A stretch of 35,066 bases of DNA from Flavobacteriales bacterium. Lineage in GTDB: Bacteria > Bacteroidota > Bacteroidia > Flavobacteriales_G > JALEGO01. The notes under the pieces were generated by a model, which was given only the letters and a program-made list of their open reading frames with translations, was not told where the DNA came from and searched no databases. The translations under genes and the position numbers were made by a program. Positions within the stretch are counted from its first letter, which is position 1. Every line of letters starts with the position of its first letter. The DNA lies in contig JAHDCS010000026.1 in assembly GCA_020629755.1 (NCBI GenBank), positions 1 through 35,066 on the forward strand, written 5' to 3'. Below are positions 24,271 through 32,923 of this stretch, piece by piece.

Positions 24271-24958
24271 CAAAAAGCAAAGCGTGCGTAAAATTACCTT
24301 GTTGATCTACAATGCCCTTTTCTGAAATCTTATCTTTTTTAACACATCCGCTTGCGTGCAAAATAGAATTCTCTTCTAGAAGAATACCCACATGCGTAAT
24401 CTTTTTTGATGCTTCAGACTCAGAAAAAAAACATAAATCTCCTTTTTGGGCAGATGAAAATGGTATCTCTTCACCAAGCTCGGCTTGATCTTTAGCATCT
24501 CTTGGAATAAAACGACCTTGTGAGCGCCATACAAGTTGAGTGAATCCAGAACAATCGATACCCCAAATAGACTTTCCTCCCCATAAATAAGGCGTATTTA
24601 AAAATTGAAACGCAAAGCCCTCAAGTGTCAATTTTGATGCCTTGTTTACCTCTTGATCTAATCCTGACAAATAACTTCCCGGACTAATTAAGTGACCATT
24701 ACCTGTCGCTTGTGTTTTTAAGACAAGATTTCTGTCCAATACTAATTCTTCTTGTAATGAAAAATACTGATTTTGGGCCATCCATCCGTGGTAACCATCA
24801 ATGTCTAGTTGAATCAATAGCCACCCTTTTTTTTGGTCTACAACTTTATAGGTTTCTCCAAACAAAAGTTGAGAGACCTGTGCAGAAGTATGTTTAGGTT
24901 CTAATCTAAGTGGAATAACGGATAGTTGAGCGATACCTGATAATCCGACTAATTTCAT
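24254..24958 (-). CDS. NlpC/P60 (C40) cysteine peptidase with SH3-like domains
   Basis: Putative murein-peptide hydrolase of 234 residues. About 10-65 form an SH3-like domain (SQLLFGETYKVVDQKKGWLLI, GYHGWMAQNQY), and a second beta segment lies at about 66-110. The catalytic NlpC/P60 domain spans about 112-234, with Cys136 (GIDCSGFTQ), His189 (THVGI) and His201 (LHASG) as the triad. No signal peptide is visible, which suggests cytosolic action on recycled muropeptides and pairs logically with mpl, although the two genes are far apart. It is last in the accC-DUF4294-thiolase transcript, with its start one base after the thiolase stop, and overlaps the convergent lptF/G-type gene by 17 bases. 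Confidence 0.92.
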   Translation of the reverse strand: MKLVGLSGIAQLSVIPLRLEPKHTSAQVSQLLFGETYKVVDQKKGWLLIQLDIDGYHGWMAQNQYFSLQEELVLDRNLVLKTQATGNGHLISPGSYLSGLDQEVNKASKLTLEGFAFQFLNTPYLWGGKSIWGIDCSGFTQLVWRSQGRFIPRDAKDQAELGEEIPFSSAQKGDLCFFSESEASKKITHVGILLEENSILHASGCVKKDKISEKGIVDQQGNFTHALLFVKTGV

Positions 24959-24959
24959 T

Positions 24960-26138
24960 TTATAGGCGTTCTATAACCATAGCAGAAGCCCCACCACCGC
25001 CATTGCAAATCCCTGCAGCACCAATGGTGCCCTTATGTTGGGCTAAAACATGTAAAAGAGTCACTATGATTCGAGAACCAGAATTACCAAGCGGATGTCC
25101 AAGGGCAACGGCTCCACCATGCACATCTACTTTTCCAGGGTCTAAGCCTAACTTATTTATGTTGGCCAACCCAACGACCGAAAAGGCTTGATTAAGCTCC
25201 CAAAAATCAACCTGATCTTTAGACACTCCTGCTTTATCTAATGCCAAGGGAATCGCTTTAGAAGGGGCTGTAGTAAACCACTCTGGAGCCTGCGCTGCAT
25301 CTGCATAACCACGTATTTTAGCTAAAGGCTTTAATCCCATTTTCTGAACGGCTTCTTCACTAGCTAAAACCAGAGCCGAGGCGCCATCATTAAGGGTAGA
25401 GGCGTTGGCTGCTGTCACGGTTCCTTCTTTTTGAAAAGCAGGTCTTAAAAGCGGTATCTTCTCCATTTTAACATTTGTGTACTCTTCATCTTTAGACACT
25501 ATTATAGGGTCTTTTTTTCTTTGAGGGACTTCTACAGAAACTACTTCTTTATCAAACCATCCGTTTTGCCAAGCCTTCCCTGCTCTCTTATAAGACTCAA
25601 TGGCAAAATGATCTTGGTCCTCTCTTGAAATATTACATTCTTTTGCACATAATTCTGCTGCATTACCCATATGATACGCATGGTATACATCTGTGAGCCC
25701 ATCTAACAGCATCCCGTCTTGCAACTGAACATTGCCAAACTTCTGTGCCTTTCTAGCATTATAATAGTGCGGCACTTGACTCATATTCTCCATCCCCCCA
25801 GCAATCACAATATGTGCATCTCCAGATAAAATAGCTGAGGCCCCTAAGGAAATCGCCTTCATGCCTGAAGCGCATACTTTGTTAATGGTTGTACATGGCA
25901 CATTTTGATCGAGCCCCGCAAAGATGGCCGCTTGTCTAGCAGGAGCCTGTCCAAGGCCAGCCTGAAGTACATTTCCCATGAATACCTCATTGACATCTGA
26001 TGGTTTAATGCCAGCCTGCTCAATAGCCGCTTTAATGGCCACAGCGCCTAATTTAGGGGCAGAAATAGTACTTAAACCACCCAGAAAACTCCCCATTGGA
26101 GTACGTTTAGCACTTATGATATATACGTTTTTTGACAT
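24960..26138 (-). CDS. Acetyl-CoA C-acetyltransferase (thiolase)
   Basis: Cytosolic thiolase of 392 residues, the normal family length, which condenses or cleaves acyl-CoA (acetoacetyl-CoA type). The ATG at 26138 gives MSKNVYIISAKRTPMGSFLG; an in-frame ATG 14 codons earlier adds residues foreign to the family. The nucleophile Cys89 is in NKVCASGMKA, with NQAFSVVGLANINKLG, the active-site His in GHPLGNSGSR and the second Cys in CNGGGGA. Such genes serve fatty-acid, ketone-body or amino-acid breakdown; the upstream biotin carboxylase suggests acyl-CoA metabolism. The operon is accC, DUF4294, this gene, then NlpC/P60. Confidence 0.95.
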   Translation of the reverse strand: MSKNVYIISAKRTPMGSFLGGLSTISAPKLGAVAIKAAIEQAGIKPSDVNEVFMGNVLQAGLGQAPARQAAIFAGLDQNVPCTTINKVCASGMKAISLGASAILSGDAHIVIAGGMENMSQVPHYYNARKAQKFGNVQLQDGMLLDGLTDVYHAYHMGNAAELCAKECNISREDQDHFAIESYKRAGKAWQNGWFDKEVVSVEVPQRKKDPIIVSKDEEYTNVKMEKIPLLRPAFQKEGTVTAANASTLNDGASALVLASEEAVQKMGLKPLAKIRGYADAAQAPEWFTTAPSKAIPLALDKAGVSKDQVDFWELNQAFSVVGLANINKLGLDPGKVDVHGGAVALGHPLGNSGSRIIVTLLHVLAQHKGTIGAAGICNGGGGASAMVIERL

Positions 26139-26186
26139 TTTTTGAAGATTTACACAACAAATGTAGCGATTCAGAATCATTAGACC

Positions 26187-26810
26187 CTAATCGTAAGCCC
26201 CATTCTCAATGTTTTTTATGATTTGTTCAATGATTTTATCTTCTCCTTGACTGGGGTCGTATCTATTTTTAAGATTGTTACCCCATATTTTGGCAAAGGT
26301 TTGCCAAAAAGTAGCAGAAATTACCCCTCTTAATTCTCTAAGTAATTGATAGGATGATTGCCCGGTTTCTCGATCTACAAGCCTAACCAATATTCTACCT
26401 TCACTAATGGTGAGCTTTGTGAGGTCTTTCATGAACTCCTTCTTAATTTGTTTTTCAGCCTTTTTCGTATACGCCTTTCTTTTAATTTCATTTTTAATTT
26501 TTGAGAGGGTATCGTTGTAAATTTTAAGCCTTATACCTGCTTCTTTAGCATAGGGATAGGTTCGTCTTACCTTACGTTCTAAATTGCGATACCGACGACG
26601 TTGTTTTTTGCTTTTAAATACCCTTTGTGAACTTACCTTAACAGGTTCAAATTGCATCATGGGCATAGTGTCTCCTTGAAAAACTGTAACATAAGTCACC
26701 ACACCTTTTTCTAATAGTTGATCCTTATTCTTTTGATATTCTTCTTCTGATATAGTTTGAGAAAAACTAGTCAAACTGACAAAAACAAAACAAAAATATA
26801 AGCATCTCAT
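26187..26810 (-). CDS. DUF4294 secreted protein
   Basis: Protein of 207 residues belonging to the Bacteroidota-specific DUF4294 family. A signal peptide (CLYFCFVFVSLTSFS, cleaved near Gln18) directs it to the periplasm or beyond. The middle is very basic and helical (SKKQRRRYRNLERKVRRTYP, KEAGIRLKIYNDTLSKI), followed by RILVRLVDRETGQSSYQLLR and FWQTFAKIWGNNLKNRYDP, which are the recognisable family motifs. Function is unknown. It sits between accC (20 bases upstream) and thiolase (48 bases downstream), the three genes running in the same direction. Confidence 0.88.
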   Translation of the reverse strand: MRCLYFCFVFVSLTSFSQTISEEEYQKNKDQLLEKGVVTYVTVFQGDTMPMMQFEPVKVSSQRVFKSKKQRRRYRNLERKVRRTYPYAKEAGIRLKIYNDTLSKIKNEIKRKAYTKKAEKQIKKEFMKDLTKLTISEGRILVRLVDRETGQSSYQLLRELRGVISATFWQTFAKIWGNNLKNRYDPSQGEDKIIEQIIKNIENGAYD

Positions 26811-26830
26811 CGTGTAATGCTAAAACGTAA

Positions 26831-28315
26831 TTATGTGCGCAAAAGTTTCCATACCGGCTTAGAATCTTCAAATTGACTGTCTTTTTTCTCTTTTTCAGCA
26901 TGTTGACAAACCGAAAACAGAGCTAAACTCTCTAATGTTTTCTCAGATAACGTATGGGTTTGTTTATCTGTAAAGTATTTTTTCACAAAATGTGTATCAA
27001 AATTACCCTCTTTGAAACTCTTATGTGCCAACGCAAAACTGCAAAATGGCAACGTGGTCTTTATCCCCCCAATAAAATACTCATCGATAGCTTGCAATGA
27101 TTTTTCAATCGCTTTTTCTCTTGTCGAGGCATAACAAATCAGTTTTGAAATCATCGGGTCATAATAAATTGGCACTGGCATTCCTTCTCTAAAACCTCCA
27201 TCCACTCTTACGCCTTCTGCTACAGGCTCTTTGTAAACCGTTAAAGTACCAATATCTGGTAAAAAATCATCATACGGATCTTCTGCGTACACACGCATTT
27301 CAATGGCATGCCCCTTGATTTTAAGCTCTTTTTGGGTAAAAAAAAGCGTTTCTGATTGTGCAACTCTAATTTGTTGCTCGACTAAATCAATGCCGGTAAT
27401 AAGCTCTGTAACAGGATGTTCTACTTGCAAGCGGGTATTCATCTCTAAAAAGTAGAAGTTTAAATCTTTATCTAACAAAAACTCTACTGTTCCGGCACCT
27501 TCGTACCGGCAGGCTTTGGCAATTTTCACCGCACAATCCCCCATTTTTTTTCTTAATTTATCATCTAAAATTGAAGAGGGTGCTTCTTCAATAACTTTTT
27601 GATGTCTTCTTTGTATAGAACACTCTCTCTCAAAAAGATGAACGGTATTCCCTTTTTTATCTGCTAAAATTTGAATCTCTATATGACGAGGTTTTTCAAC
27701 AAACTTTTCTATAAAAACAGAAGGATCGCCAAAAGAATTCTCTGCCTCACTCATCGCCCTTTTCATTTGTGATTCAAACTCACTTTCTTTAGACACTATG
27801 CGCATCCCCTTTCCGCCCCCACCAGCAGAAGCTTTAATTAAAATCGGATAGCCAATCTCTTTTGCTCTTTTCTTCGCTTTCACAAGATCCGTTACAGGCT
27901 CAGAAGTGCCTGGCACTAGAGGTATATTGTATTTTTCAGCTAAGGCTTTGGCTGCTAACTTACTTCCCATAGTTAAAATCGATGCTTCTGATGGGCCAAT
28001 AAAAATCAGTTTACTTTTTTTAACCTGTTTTGCAAACTCAGCATTCTCAGATAAAAACCCATATCCTGGATGAATAGCATCTGCTCCGGATTCAAGTGCA
28101 GCTTGAATAATTTTGTCAATACACAAATAAGATTCGCTAGAAGGTGACTTCCCGATATAACACGCCTGATCCGCTTCTAAAACATGAGGAGAAAACTCAT
28201 CAGCATCTGAATAAACGGCAACAGTTTGAATGCCCATTTTTCTTGCTGTTCGTATGACTCTTCTGGCTATTTCGCCTCTATTGGCTATTAAAATCTTGGT
28301 GATTTTTTTACTCAT
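26831..28315 (-). CDS. accC: Biotin carboxylase subunit of an acyl-CoA/acetyl-CoA carboxylase
   Basis: Cytosolic ATP-dependent enzyme that carboxylates biotin on a carrier protein; 494 residues, about 45 longer than a typical AccC. It starts ILIANRGEIARRVIRTARKM; the ATP-grasp glycine loop is KASAGGGGKGMRIV, followed by the substrate and metal motifs EKPRHIEIQI, RECSIQRRHQKVIEEAPS and EMNTRLQVEHPVTE, and the C-terminal EGMPVPIYYDPMISKLI. The last motif and the tail resemble propionyl/methylcrotonyl-type subunits as much as AccC. No biotin carrier protein or carboxyltransferase gene is adjacent. First gene of a four-gene run, divergent from the gene at 28366. Confidence 0.92.
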   Translation of the reverse strand: MSKKITKILIANRGEIARRVIRTARKMGIQTVAVYSDADEFSPHVLEADQACYIGKSPSSESYLCIDKIIQAALESGADAIHPGYGFLSENAEFAKQVKKSKLIFIGPSEASILTMGSKLAAKALAEKYNIPLVPGTSEPVTDLVKAKKRAKEIGYPILIKASAGGGGKGMRIVSKESEFESQMKRAMSEAENSFGDPSVFIEKFVEKPRHIEIQILADKKGNTVHLFERECSIQRRHQKVIEEAPSSILDDKLRKKMGDCAVKIAKACRYEGAGTVEFLLDKDLNFYFLEMNTRLQVEHPVTELITGIDLVEQQIRVAQSETLFFTQKELKIKGHAIEMRVYAEDPYDDFLPDIGTLTVYKEPVAEGVRVDGGFREGMPVPIYYDPMISKLICYASTREKAIEKSLQAIDEYFIGGIKTTLPFCSFALAHKSFKEGNFDTHFVKKYFTDKQTHTLSEKTLESLALFSVCQHAEKEKKDSQFEDSKPVWKLLRT

Positions 28316-28353
28316 AATCTATCTCTAAGATATAAAAATTGATGGGTTTGTTC

Positions 28354-28361
28354 TACCTTTA
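28354..28361 (+). promoter_or_regulatory. -7-like box (TACCTTTA) before the barrel-like protein gene
   Basis: Identical to the box at 6717; ends four bases before the ATG at 28366, so transcription would start at about the start codon. No clear -33 element at standard spacing. Confidence 0.4.
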
Positions 28362-28365
28362 TAAC

Positions 28366-29034
28366 ATGAGAGGTGCATTAAAGATTTTATTTTGGGCATT
28401 CTTATTTCTACCTTCTCTTGCTCACACACAAGTTCTTCCGCAACAAGACACTGAGTTAGAGTCAGTTGAAACAGACAAAAAACACGCCCTTAAAATACGG
28501 CTTGGATTCCCTACAAAACCTATTGCTGGCAAATCCTTTAAAAGTAATTTCAGAGGAGTTTTTTTCTCAAGAATTAGCTATCAAAAGAAGTTTTTAAAAC
28601 ATTTTGTCATAGGGCCTTATTTTGATTATTACTCCTATAATAACGCGCAGAGCGATAGCATTAGACCGTCGTTAAAAAGAGAAATTACGAAAAACACCAA
28701 CAAAGCGACAGGCCTTGAAATAGGCTTTGAAAAACCAACTGGAAAAAAGAATATGTTAAACCTTATTTTTAATGCTGGTTATATCTGGGGAGACTTTACC
28801 AGAAGCGAACACCAAAGCAATGAGATGATTGTGAGCTATAAAGAGCAGGGTGAAAATTTCGGATTTAGTGCGCACTGGCACCATTTTATTGAGGCTTCAT
28901 ACAGTATTGGGCCTATGATTTCATATCAATACTCAGATGTAAAATACCGTTCTGAAATACTTGGATTTGATCCAAAATCCATACAGCCCTCTCATCATCT
29001 TTTCATAGGGTTTGTAATGAGTTTCGGATTCTAA
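28366..29034 (+). CDS. Secreted putative outer-membrane beta-barrel protein
   Basis: Protein of 222 residues, function unknown. The ATG at 28366 gives a signal peptide (MRGALKILFWAFLFLPSLAH, cut near TQ); an ATG nine codons earlier is in frame but lies before the promoter-like box. The mature part alternates aromatic and polar residues in strands typical of small outer-membrane barrels: ALKIRLGFPTKP, FRGVFFSRISYQKKFL, FVIGPYFDYYSYN, TGLEIGFEKP, LIFNAGYIWGDFT, FGFSAHWHHFIEASYSIGPM, ISYQYSDVKY and a last strand HHLFIGFVMSFGF with a C-terminal Phe. It is monocistronic, between divergent accC and the convergent M1 peptidase gene. Confidence 0.75.
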   Translation: MRGALKILFWAFLFLPSLAHTQVLPQQDTELESVETDKKHALKIRLGFPTKPIAGKSFKSNFRGVFFSRISYQKKFLKHFVIGPYFDYYSYNNAQSDSIRPSLKREITKNTNKATGLEIGFEKPTGKKNMLNLIFNAGYIWGDFTRSEHQSNEMIVSYKEQGENFGFSAHWHHFIEASYSIGPMISYQYSDVKYRSEILGFDPKSIQPSHHLFIGFVMSFGF

Positions 29035-29049
29035 GAAAAACCAAAAGTG

Positions 29050-29063
29050 TTCTTTATAAAGAA
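29050..29063. terminator. 14-base palindrome between convergent genes
   Basis: TTCTTTATAAAGAA is a perfect palindrome in the 32-base gap between the convergent genes ending at 29034 and 29067. It could mark a two-way terminator but is AT-only at its core, so the hairpin would be weak. Confidence 0.3.
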
Positions 29064-29066
29064 TAA

Positions 29067-32000
29067 TCAAAAGGCTCTTTCAATACCAATTACCCATCTA
29101 AAATCAAAATAGTTTGTCTCTCCAAAAGGAATTCTATTTAAAAACATTGGAAAATCAACTCTAAAAGTCAATGGTTTAACCGTTTGTAAAGGACCAAATT
29201 TATACTGCGTATAAGCCAAGCCTAAACCTGCATCCGCTCTTAAATCAGATACATAAAGCCTATTGCTGTTTTGATTATCTAAACGAACCGTACCAGCATC
29301 GGCAAATCCATACATCCACAAATCGACTTTTTTAGACCTTTTAAACATTTGTAAAAAATCATACTCTAAATTTACTGCCATCCCTGAAGTTGAAGCATAT
29401 GAAGCCATCACATTTGTATTTTGATCATTGATAAATTGAGTCGCAAGATTATCAAAATATCCTCTTAGGTTTAATCCTCCGCCTAAGCGCATAGTTGGGT
29501 TCACATCTAAAGCCGCTAAAACGCCAGCAGATCTTGTAAACTTGTTTTCCATTTGTGCTTCTAGATTAGCGCCTTCCAACAAGAGCATTGACTCATTGGC
29601 CCATCTATTGCCCATTCCGAGTTGCGCAAAAATACGCGTACGCAATTTAGTTTTATTTAAATGCCAAATGTTCTTATAGGTGGCATTCACATAAGAATAA
29701 TCATAATGAGACGTAAACATAGATGTTTTAAGTGCAAAATCAAGAGTACTTTTCGCATTAAAATGTGCCCATTTTTTTTGAGCGGTCAAATTTAATGTGT
29801 TATTCCAATTGCCCAATTGCCACCTTAACGGATACACATAATCAAACAAATAAAACGCATCATGAAACGCCCGGTGCATAGATTTGAAATACACCGAAAA
29901 ATGCGTCTCTCTTTTTCTATTATCAAAAGATAGCCCTAAGGTATTGGCAAATAATCCATCCAAATATTTGCTTGACATAAATACACGACTGCCTTTCGCT
30001 ATTTTCAAAAGAGGTGTCGAGTAATTTAAGCGATATGAAATGGGGGAAGGATTGTAATTAATAAATGCACTATTGCTTAGTTGTTTGGCCTTATCGTCTT
30101 GAAACAGCATTGTATTGGCCCATAGATTAAAATCAAAGACATGTTTTACTTTCATATAATCGCCATTTAAATGAAGTCCCATTTTTACACCATCATAGGC
30201 ATTATACCACATATCAGGTCTAATCCTATATTGATAATGCGTCCTAGACGGCATTTCATAAAGGTGATGGTCAAATGAAAATTTAGAAGGGAGTCTGTTG
30301 TGATTGTTCAGCATATTAATATCCGCCAAACGATTGCTCGGATCAATATGCACATGCTTGGGTTTGTTTTCTAAGGCAATTGTAGTGGTATAGTCTGTGT
30401 TAAATCCGCTCCAACCGGTCCATTTGGGCAGCACAACAGCATTGGTCTTCTTTTCAAACCAGGTATTGGGAATATGAAAATCATAGCGCTTTCCCTCTAC
30501 ATCTTCAACACTAAAATCAAGAGGCATCTGCATCTCTCCTTTTCTTTTAAAACGGACCTGATAAACCCCTTGTTCTGCCTTAACTTTTCTAAGTGTTTTA
30601 AATTTATAATCGATGTTTTTAGTGGTTTCAAGCCATTGATCAAAAAACCAATTTAAATCAACTCCAGTAAATTGAATAACTGAATTTCTGAAATCTTCTG
30701 GGTATGGATGCGCCATTTTCCAAGCACTGAAATAATGCTTCATTGCCTCTAAGAACAGCTGATCACCCAAAACATATTGCAGATTGTACAACATAGTCGC
30801 TGTTTTATAGTAAACATGCCTGTAGCCTCCGCCATGTCTTAATTTAGAACCAAAATCATCTGAATGGGTATTTAGTGGGGCATCTTGATGACGTATCGCA
30901 TCAGACAAATACCCATAATACACACGACGGTCTTTTGCCAAAGTAGGTTCTTTAAACCATTTGTGATAGGTTTTTACGGGGGGATCTTCAGCCAGTGTAT
31001 CCCCATCAATAGCTTCTAAACCCCAGGCGGTTAAAAATTGTGTAAATCCTTCGTCCATAAATGCTCTATACGTTTCATTGGTACCAACTTGCCCATAAAA
31101 CCAATTATGCCCTACTTCATGGACCAATAAACCACGATAAGACGGATCTTTACCTCCATCTAGTGTTATCATGGGATACTCCATTCCATCTCTCGCATCC
31201 GCCACAACCATTTTATTGTATTGATACATGCCTATGTCTTCAGAAAAAGTTTTGATAATACGCGCCGTATAATCCGCTGCATTTTGCCACTTAGACGCAT
31301 GAGGTTCTTGAACCAATGCCACACATTTTACGTCTTTCCAGTAGGCTTCTCCAATACGGTAGGTAGGATCTGCCGTAAAGGCAAAATCATGCACATTTTC
31401 AGCATGGTATTTCCAAGTTTTTCTTTTATTGGGATCATAGGGCGTAATCTCAGAAGCTTTCTCTCCCCATGGCTTGTCTTTAAAATTTTCTAGCCTTAAT
31501 TTTTCTTTTAAATCTCTTGGTAATACTTCAGAGTCGTTAAGCAGTTTACCTGTCGCTTCGACCACATAGTTATCTGAAAAGGTAAGTTCAACATCAAAAC
31601 ATCCAAAATCTCCATAAAACTCTCTGCCTAAGTGCTGATCGGTGGTCCATCCAAATTTTCTATCATACACCGAGATGCGCGGATACCAATGTACGCCATC
31701 GTAATGTGTGTGCCCAGAGGAAGAGAATTTCTTCATTCTTCGACGAATCTCACCGGTATCAAAATAGGTATCAAATACAATATCAAACGTAATATTATCA
31801 CCACTTTTTAGTGGTTTGTCTAACATCACTTTAACTACCGTATTGTCGTAAATTAATTCAGGACTAAAATCCTGAACTTTCAAAGACTTGATAACCGTTC
31901 CTTTTTTTTCTTTTTCATATTTCCCAAAAGTGGGTTCTCTCTTGTTATCTCTATATAAATCATGGTAATGTGACTCGGGCTGAAATGCATTTTGGTAAAG

Positions 32001-32270
32001 ATGAAAATACACAAAGGGCAAATCATCCGGAGAATTATTCCAGTATGTAAGCTTTAAATTACCTTGAATAACATCGATAGTCTCATCAATGTTAGCCTTA
32101 ATTTGATAGGCAACATCTTGCTGCCAGTAACCTAAAAAAGGCATTTTATTTTTCCAATAATTAGGATTGGCTTTAGAGGCATAGGTATTTGGTTTTTTTG
32201 TTGGATCGTAGTCTTGTGCTGGCAAAAAAAGCGCATACAAGCTAAAGCAAAGAAGTAATCCTTTTTTCAT
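29067..32270 (-). CDS. M1-family metallopeptidase fused to an outer-membrane beta-barrel
   Basis: Protein of 1067 residues. A signal peptide (LLLCFSLYALFLPA, cut near Gln19) leads into an M1 aminopeptidase fold of about 600 residues: a beta N-domain (YQIKANIDETIDVIQGNL), the substrate motif GMEYPM at 362-367, and the zinc site HEVGH at 384-388 followed by Glu407, a proper HExxH-x18-E. From about 680 to the end the sequence has barrel-like strands (MGLHLNGDYMKVKHVFDFNL, RETHFSVYFKSM, LGLAYTQYKFG) and finishes with a C-terminal Phe (RWVIGIERAF), as in outer-membrane proteins assembled by Bam. It would therefore hold the peptidase at the outer membrane; which side it faces cannot be told. The -7 box TAATTTTG lies upstream. 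Divergent from the pRiA4b-like gene. Confidence 0.88.
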   Translation of the reverse strand: MKKGLLLCFSLYALFLPAQDYDPTKKPNTYASKANPNYWKNKMPFLGYWQQDVAYQIKANIDETIDVIQGNLKLTYWNNSPDDLPFVYFHLYQNAFQPESHYHDLYRDNKREPTFGKYEKEKKGTVIKSLKVQDFSPELIYDNTVVKVMLDKPLKSGDNITFDIVFDTYFDTGEIRRRMKKFSSSGHTHYDGVHWYPRISVYDRKFGWTTDQHLGREFYGDFGCFDVELTFSDNYVVEATGKLLNDSEVLPRDLKEKLRLENFKDKPWGEKASEITPYDPNKRKTWKYHAENVHDFAFTADPTYRIGEAYWKDVKCVALVQEPHASKWQNAADYTARIIKTFSEDIGMYQYNKMVVADARDGMEYPMITLDGGKDPSYRGLLVHEVGHNWFYGQVGTNETYRAFMDEGFTQFLTAWGLEAIDGDTLAEDPPVKTYHKWFKEPTLAKDRRVYYGYLSDAIRHQDAPLNTHSDDFGSKLRHGGGYRHVYYKTATMLYNLQYVLGDQLFLEAMKHYFSAWKMAHPYPEDFRNSVIQFTGVDLNWFFDQWLETTKNIDYKFKTLRKVKAEQGVYQVRFKRKGEMQMPLDFSVEDVEGKRYDFHIPNTWFEKKTNAVVLPKWTGWSGFNTDYTTTIALENKPKHVHIDPSNRLADINMLNNHNRLPSKFSFDHHLYEMPSRTHYQYRIRPDMWYNAYDGVKMGLHLNGDYMKVKHVFDFNLWANTMLFQDDKAKQLSNSAFINYNPSPISYRLNYSTPLLKIAKGSRVFMSSKYLDGLFANTLGLSFDNRKRETHFSVYFKSMHRAFHDAFYLFDYVYPLRWQLGNWNNTLNLTAQKKWAHFNAKSTLDFALKTSMFTSHYDYSYVNATYKNIWHLNKTKLRTRIFAQLGMGNRWANESMLLLEGANLEAQMENKFTRSAGVLAALDVNPTMRLGGGLNLRGYFDNLATQFINDQNTNVMASYASTSGMAVNLEYDFLQMFKRSKKVDLWMYGFADAGTVRLDNQNSNRLYVSDLRADAGLGLAYTQYKFGPLQTVKPLTFRVDFPMFLNRIPFGETNYFDFRWVIGIERAF

Positions 32271-32287
32271 TTTTTAAATTTACCTCG

Positions 32288-32295
32288 CAAAATTA
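32288..32295 (-). promoter_or_regulatory. -7 box (TAATTTTG) for the M1-peptidase gene
   Basis: Exact TAnnTTTG match on the minus strand, 17 bases before the ATG at 32270. A TTG on the same strand at 32320-32318 lies 22 bases further up, within the range allowed for the -33 element. Confidence 0.5.
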
Positions 32296-32301
32296 TTAAA
32301 A

Positions 32302-32317
32302 AAAGAAAGCTTTCTTT
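32302..32317. other. 16-base palindrome in a divergent promoter region
   Basis: AAAGAAAGCTTTCTTT is perfectly symmetrical. It lies between the -7 boxes of two divergent genes and abuts the likely -33 TTG of the M1-peptidase promoter. Position suits an operator for a dimeric regulator; chance in AT-rich DNA remains possible. Confidence 0.35.
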
Positions 32318-32338
32318 CAAAAAAGGATCAATTAATAA

Positions 32339-32346
32339 TACCTTTG
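32339..32346 (+). promoter_or_regulatory. -7 box (TACCTTTG) for the pRiA4b-like/miaA pair
   Basis: Exact TAnnTTTG match ending 16 bases before the TTG start at 32363, leaving a leader of about ten bases. Confidence 0.5.
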
Positions 32347-32362
32347 AGGGTAAAATTAAATT

Positions 32363-32914
32363 TTGAATTACACCATAAGAGTTGTTTTAGACGCGCCAGA
32401 AGATATTGCTCGTGATATCTCTATTGACTCTAGATCAACTTTCCTAGAACTTCACGCCACTATTCAACAGGCCTTTGAATTTGACAACTCTCAAATGGCT
32501 TCTTTTTTTATGAGTGATGAAAACTGGTCAAAAGGGCAAGAGGTTACCTTAATGAAAATGGATTTTGACGATGGCAGTTCTTCAAAAGAAATGAGTGACA
32601 CCATTTTGATTGACTTACTTGAAAAACAAGGCGATAAAATGGTCTACGTCTTTGATTTTATGCTGATGTGGTGTTTTTATGTCGAGCTTTTAGAAATTAC
32701 ACCATCAAAAAGCCAACATCCCCCCAAAATCATCAGATCAATAGGTAAATCTCCTTACCAGTATAGCAAAAAAATTGACCTAGACCCAAAGGATGATAAA
32801 CACCTCTTAAAAAACAAGCATGTGCCCTCTGCAGATGACTTATTAGAAGAATTCAAAGAAGAGCTTGGTGAAATTGGCGGAAGCGAATTTGAACCTCTAC
32901 CAGACGATTTATAG
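32363..32914 (+). CDS. pRiA4b ORF-3-like protein (PF07929 family)
   Basis: Protein of 183 residues. The family fold is clear: YTIRVVLDAPEDIARDISID, STFLELHATIQQAFEFDN, MASFFMSDENW, a middle EMSDTILIDLLEKQGDKMVY and VFDFMLMWCFYVELLEI, then a strongly acidic tail (LLEEFKEELGEIGGSEFEPL). The family is named after a plasmid ORF and an IS1096 passenger gene, but chromosomal copies are common in Bacteroidota and nothing mobile is present here. Function unknown. The TTG start at 32363 is the only start between the promoter box and the conserved YTIRVVL. miaA follows nine bases after the stop, so the two form an operon. Confidence 0.82.
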   Translation: MNYTIRVVLDAPEDIARDISIDSRSTFLELHATIQQAFEFDNSQMASFFMSDENWSKGQEVTLMKMDFDDGSSSKEMSDTILIDLLEKQGDKMVYVFDFMLMWCFYVELLEITPSKSQHPPKIIRSIGKSPYQYSKKIDLDPKDDKHLLKNKHVPSADDLLEEFKEELGEIGGSEFEPLPDDL

Positions 32915-32923
32915 TTTTTTTTT

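Noticed and set aside
32363-32914. Mobile-element passenger gene, because the PF07929 family is linked by name to IS1096 and plasmid pRiA4b
   Set aside because: No transposase, inverted ends or compositional break is seen here, and the gene sits in an operon with miaA, as an ordinary chromosomal gene.
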